From assembly GCA_054601695.1 (NCBI GenBank), contig BAAHQB010000081.1, forward strand, positions 310,001 to 374,000: a stretch of 64,000 bases of DNA, written 5' to 3'. Position numbers and translations under genes: made by a program. The notes below the pieces were generated by a model, which was not told where the DNA came from, searched no databases, and saw only the letters and a list, made by a program, of their open reading frames with translations. Shown in pieces: positions 62,165 to 64,000 of the stretch (position 1 is its first letter; the number at the start of each line of letters is the position of its first letter). The DNA is from Amorphochlora amoebiformis. Lineage: Eukaryota; Cercozoa; Chlorarachniophyceae.

Positions 62165-64000
<1,836 letters not shown>

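Overview
This is eukaryotic nuclear DNA, probably from a unicellular alga or an alga-derived protist. It has spliceosomal GT-AG introns, a standard stop-codon set, telomere-type CCCTAA/TTAGGG repeats and a very large amount of (AT)n microsatellite. Most long open frames are translations of (AT)n, (CG)n, (GA)n or CCCTAA repeats and are not genes. The real genes were rebuilt by joining short GC-richer islands across the repeat-filled introns, checking protein-family similarity from memory, splice sites and codon phase at each junction. Exact protein lengths follow from those models and need transcript confirmation.

Layout: 1-4.9 kb is a terminal-looking repeat zone: (CG)n, a 78-nt G run, degenerate CCCTAA, (AT)n, a minisatellite, purine tracts and about 1 kb of plain sequence. 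4.9-11.3 kb (minus): a 10-exon gene for an NTF2/SnoaL-fold protein with a signal peptide. 12.7-28.7 kb (minus): an 18-exon class I fructose-bisphosphate aldolase. 29.4-42.6 kb (plus): a 22-exon gene for translation factor eIF2B gamma, divergent from the aldolase. 43.0-49.8 kb (minus): one gene encoding an unusual WD40-BTB-kelch-BTB protein of about 1350 residues. 50.0-53.9 kb (plus): an 8-exon cupin/JmjC-type 2-oxoglutarate oxygenase, head to head with the previous gene. 56.2-60.1 kb and probably beyond (minus): a TLDc-domain gene whose 5' end is not resolved. The rest of the window is repeat with a few unexplained unique islands.

The genes are unrelated housekeeping and regulatory genes, not a pathway cluster. 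The striking feature is how introns grow here. In at least four genes a splice junction, meaning the end of an exon plus its donor or acceptor, has been copied one to six times into the neighbouring intron, each copy separated by (AT)n and at a different stage of decay. Telomere-like tracts in both orientations also lie inside introns of four of the genes. One telomere-flanked core sequence occurs twice, at 18.9 and 61.7 kb, in opposite orientation. Short CTAG/ACTAGT-rich unique tracts lie just past the 3' ends of the genes. The NTF2-like protein has a hydrophobic leader followed by a basic, Ser/Arg-rich stretch, which would fit a complex plastid, but the lineage cannot be settled from this window.
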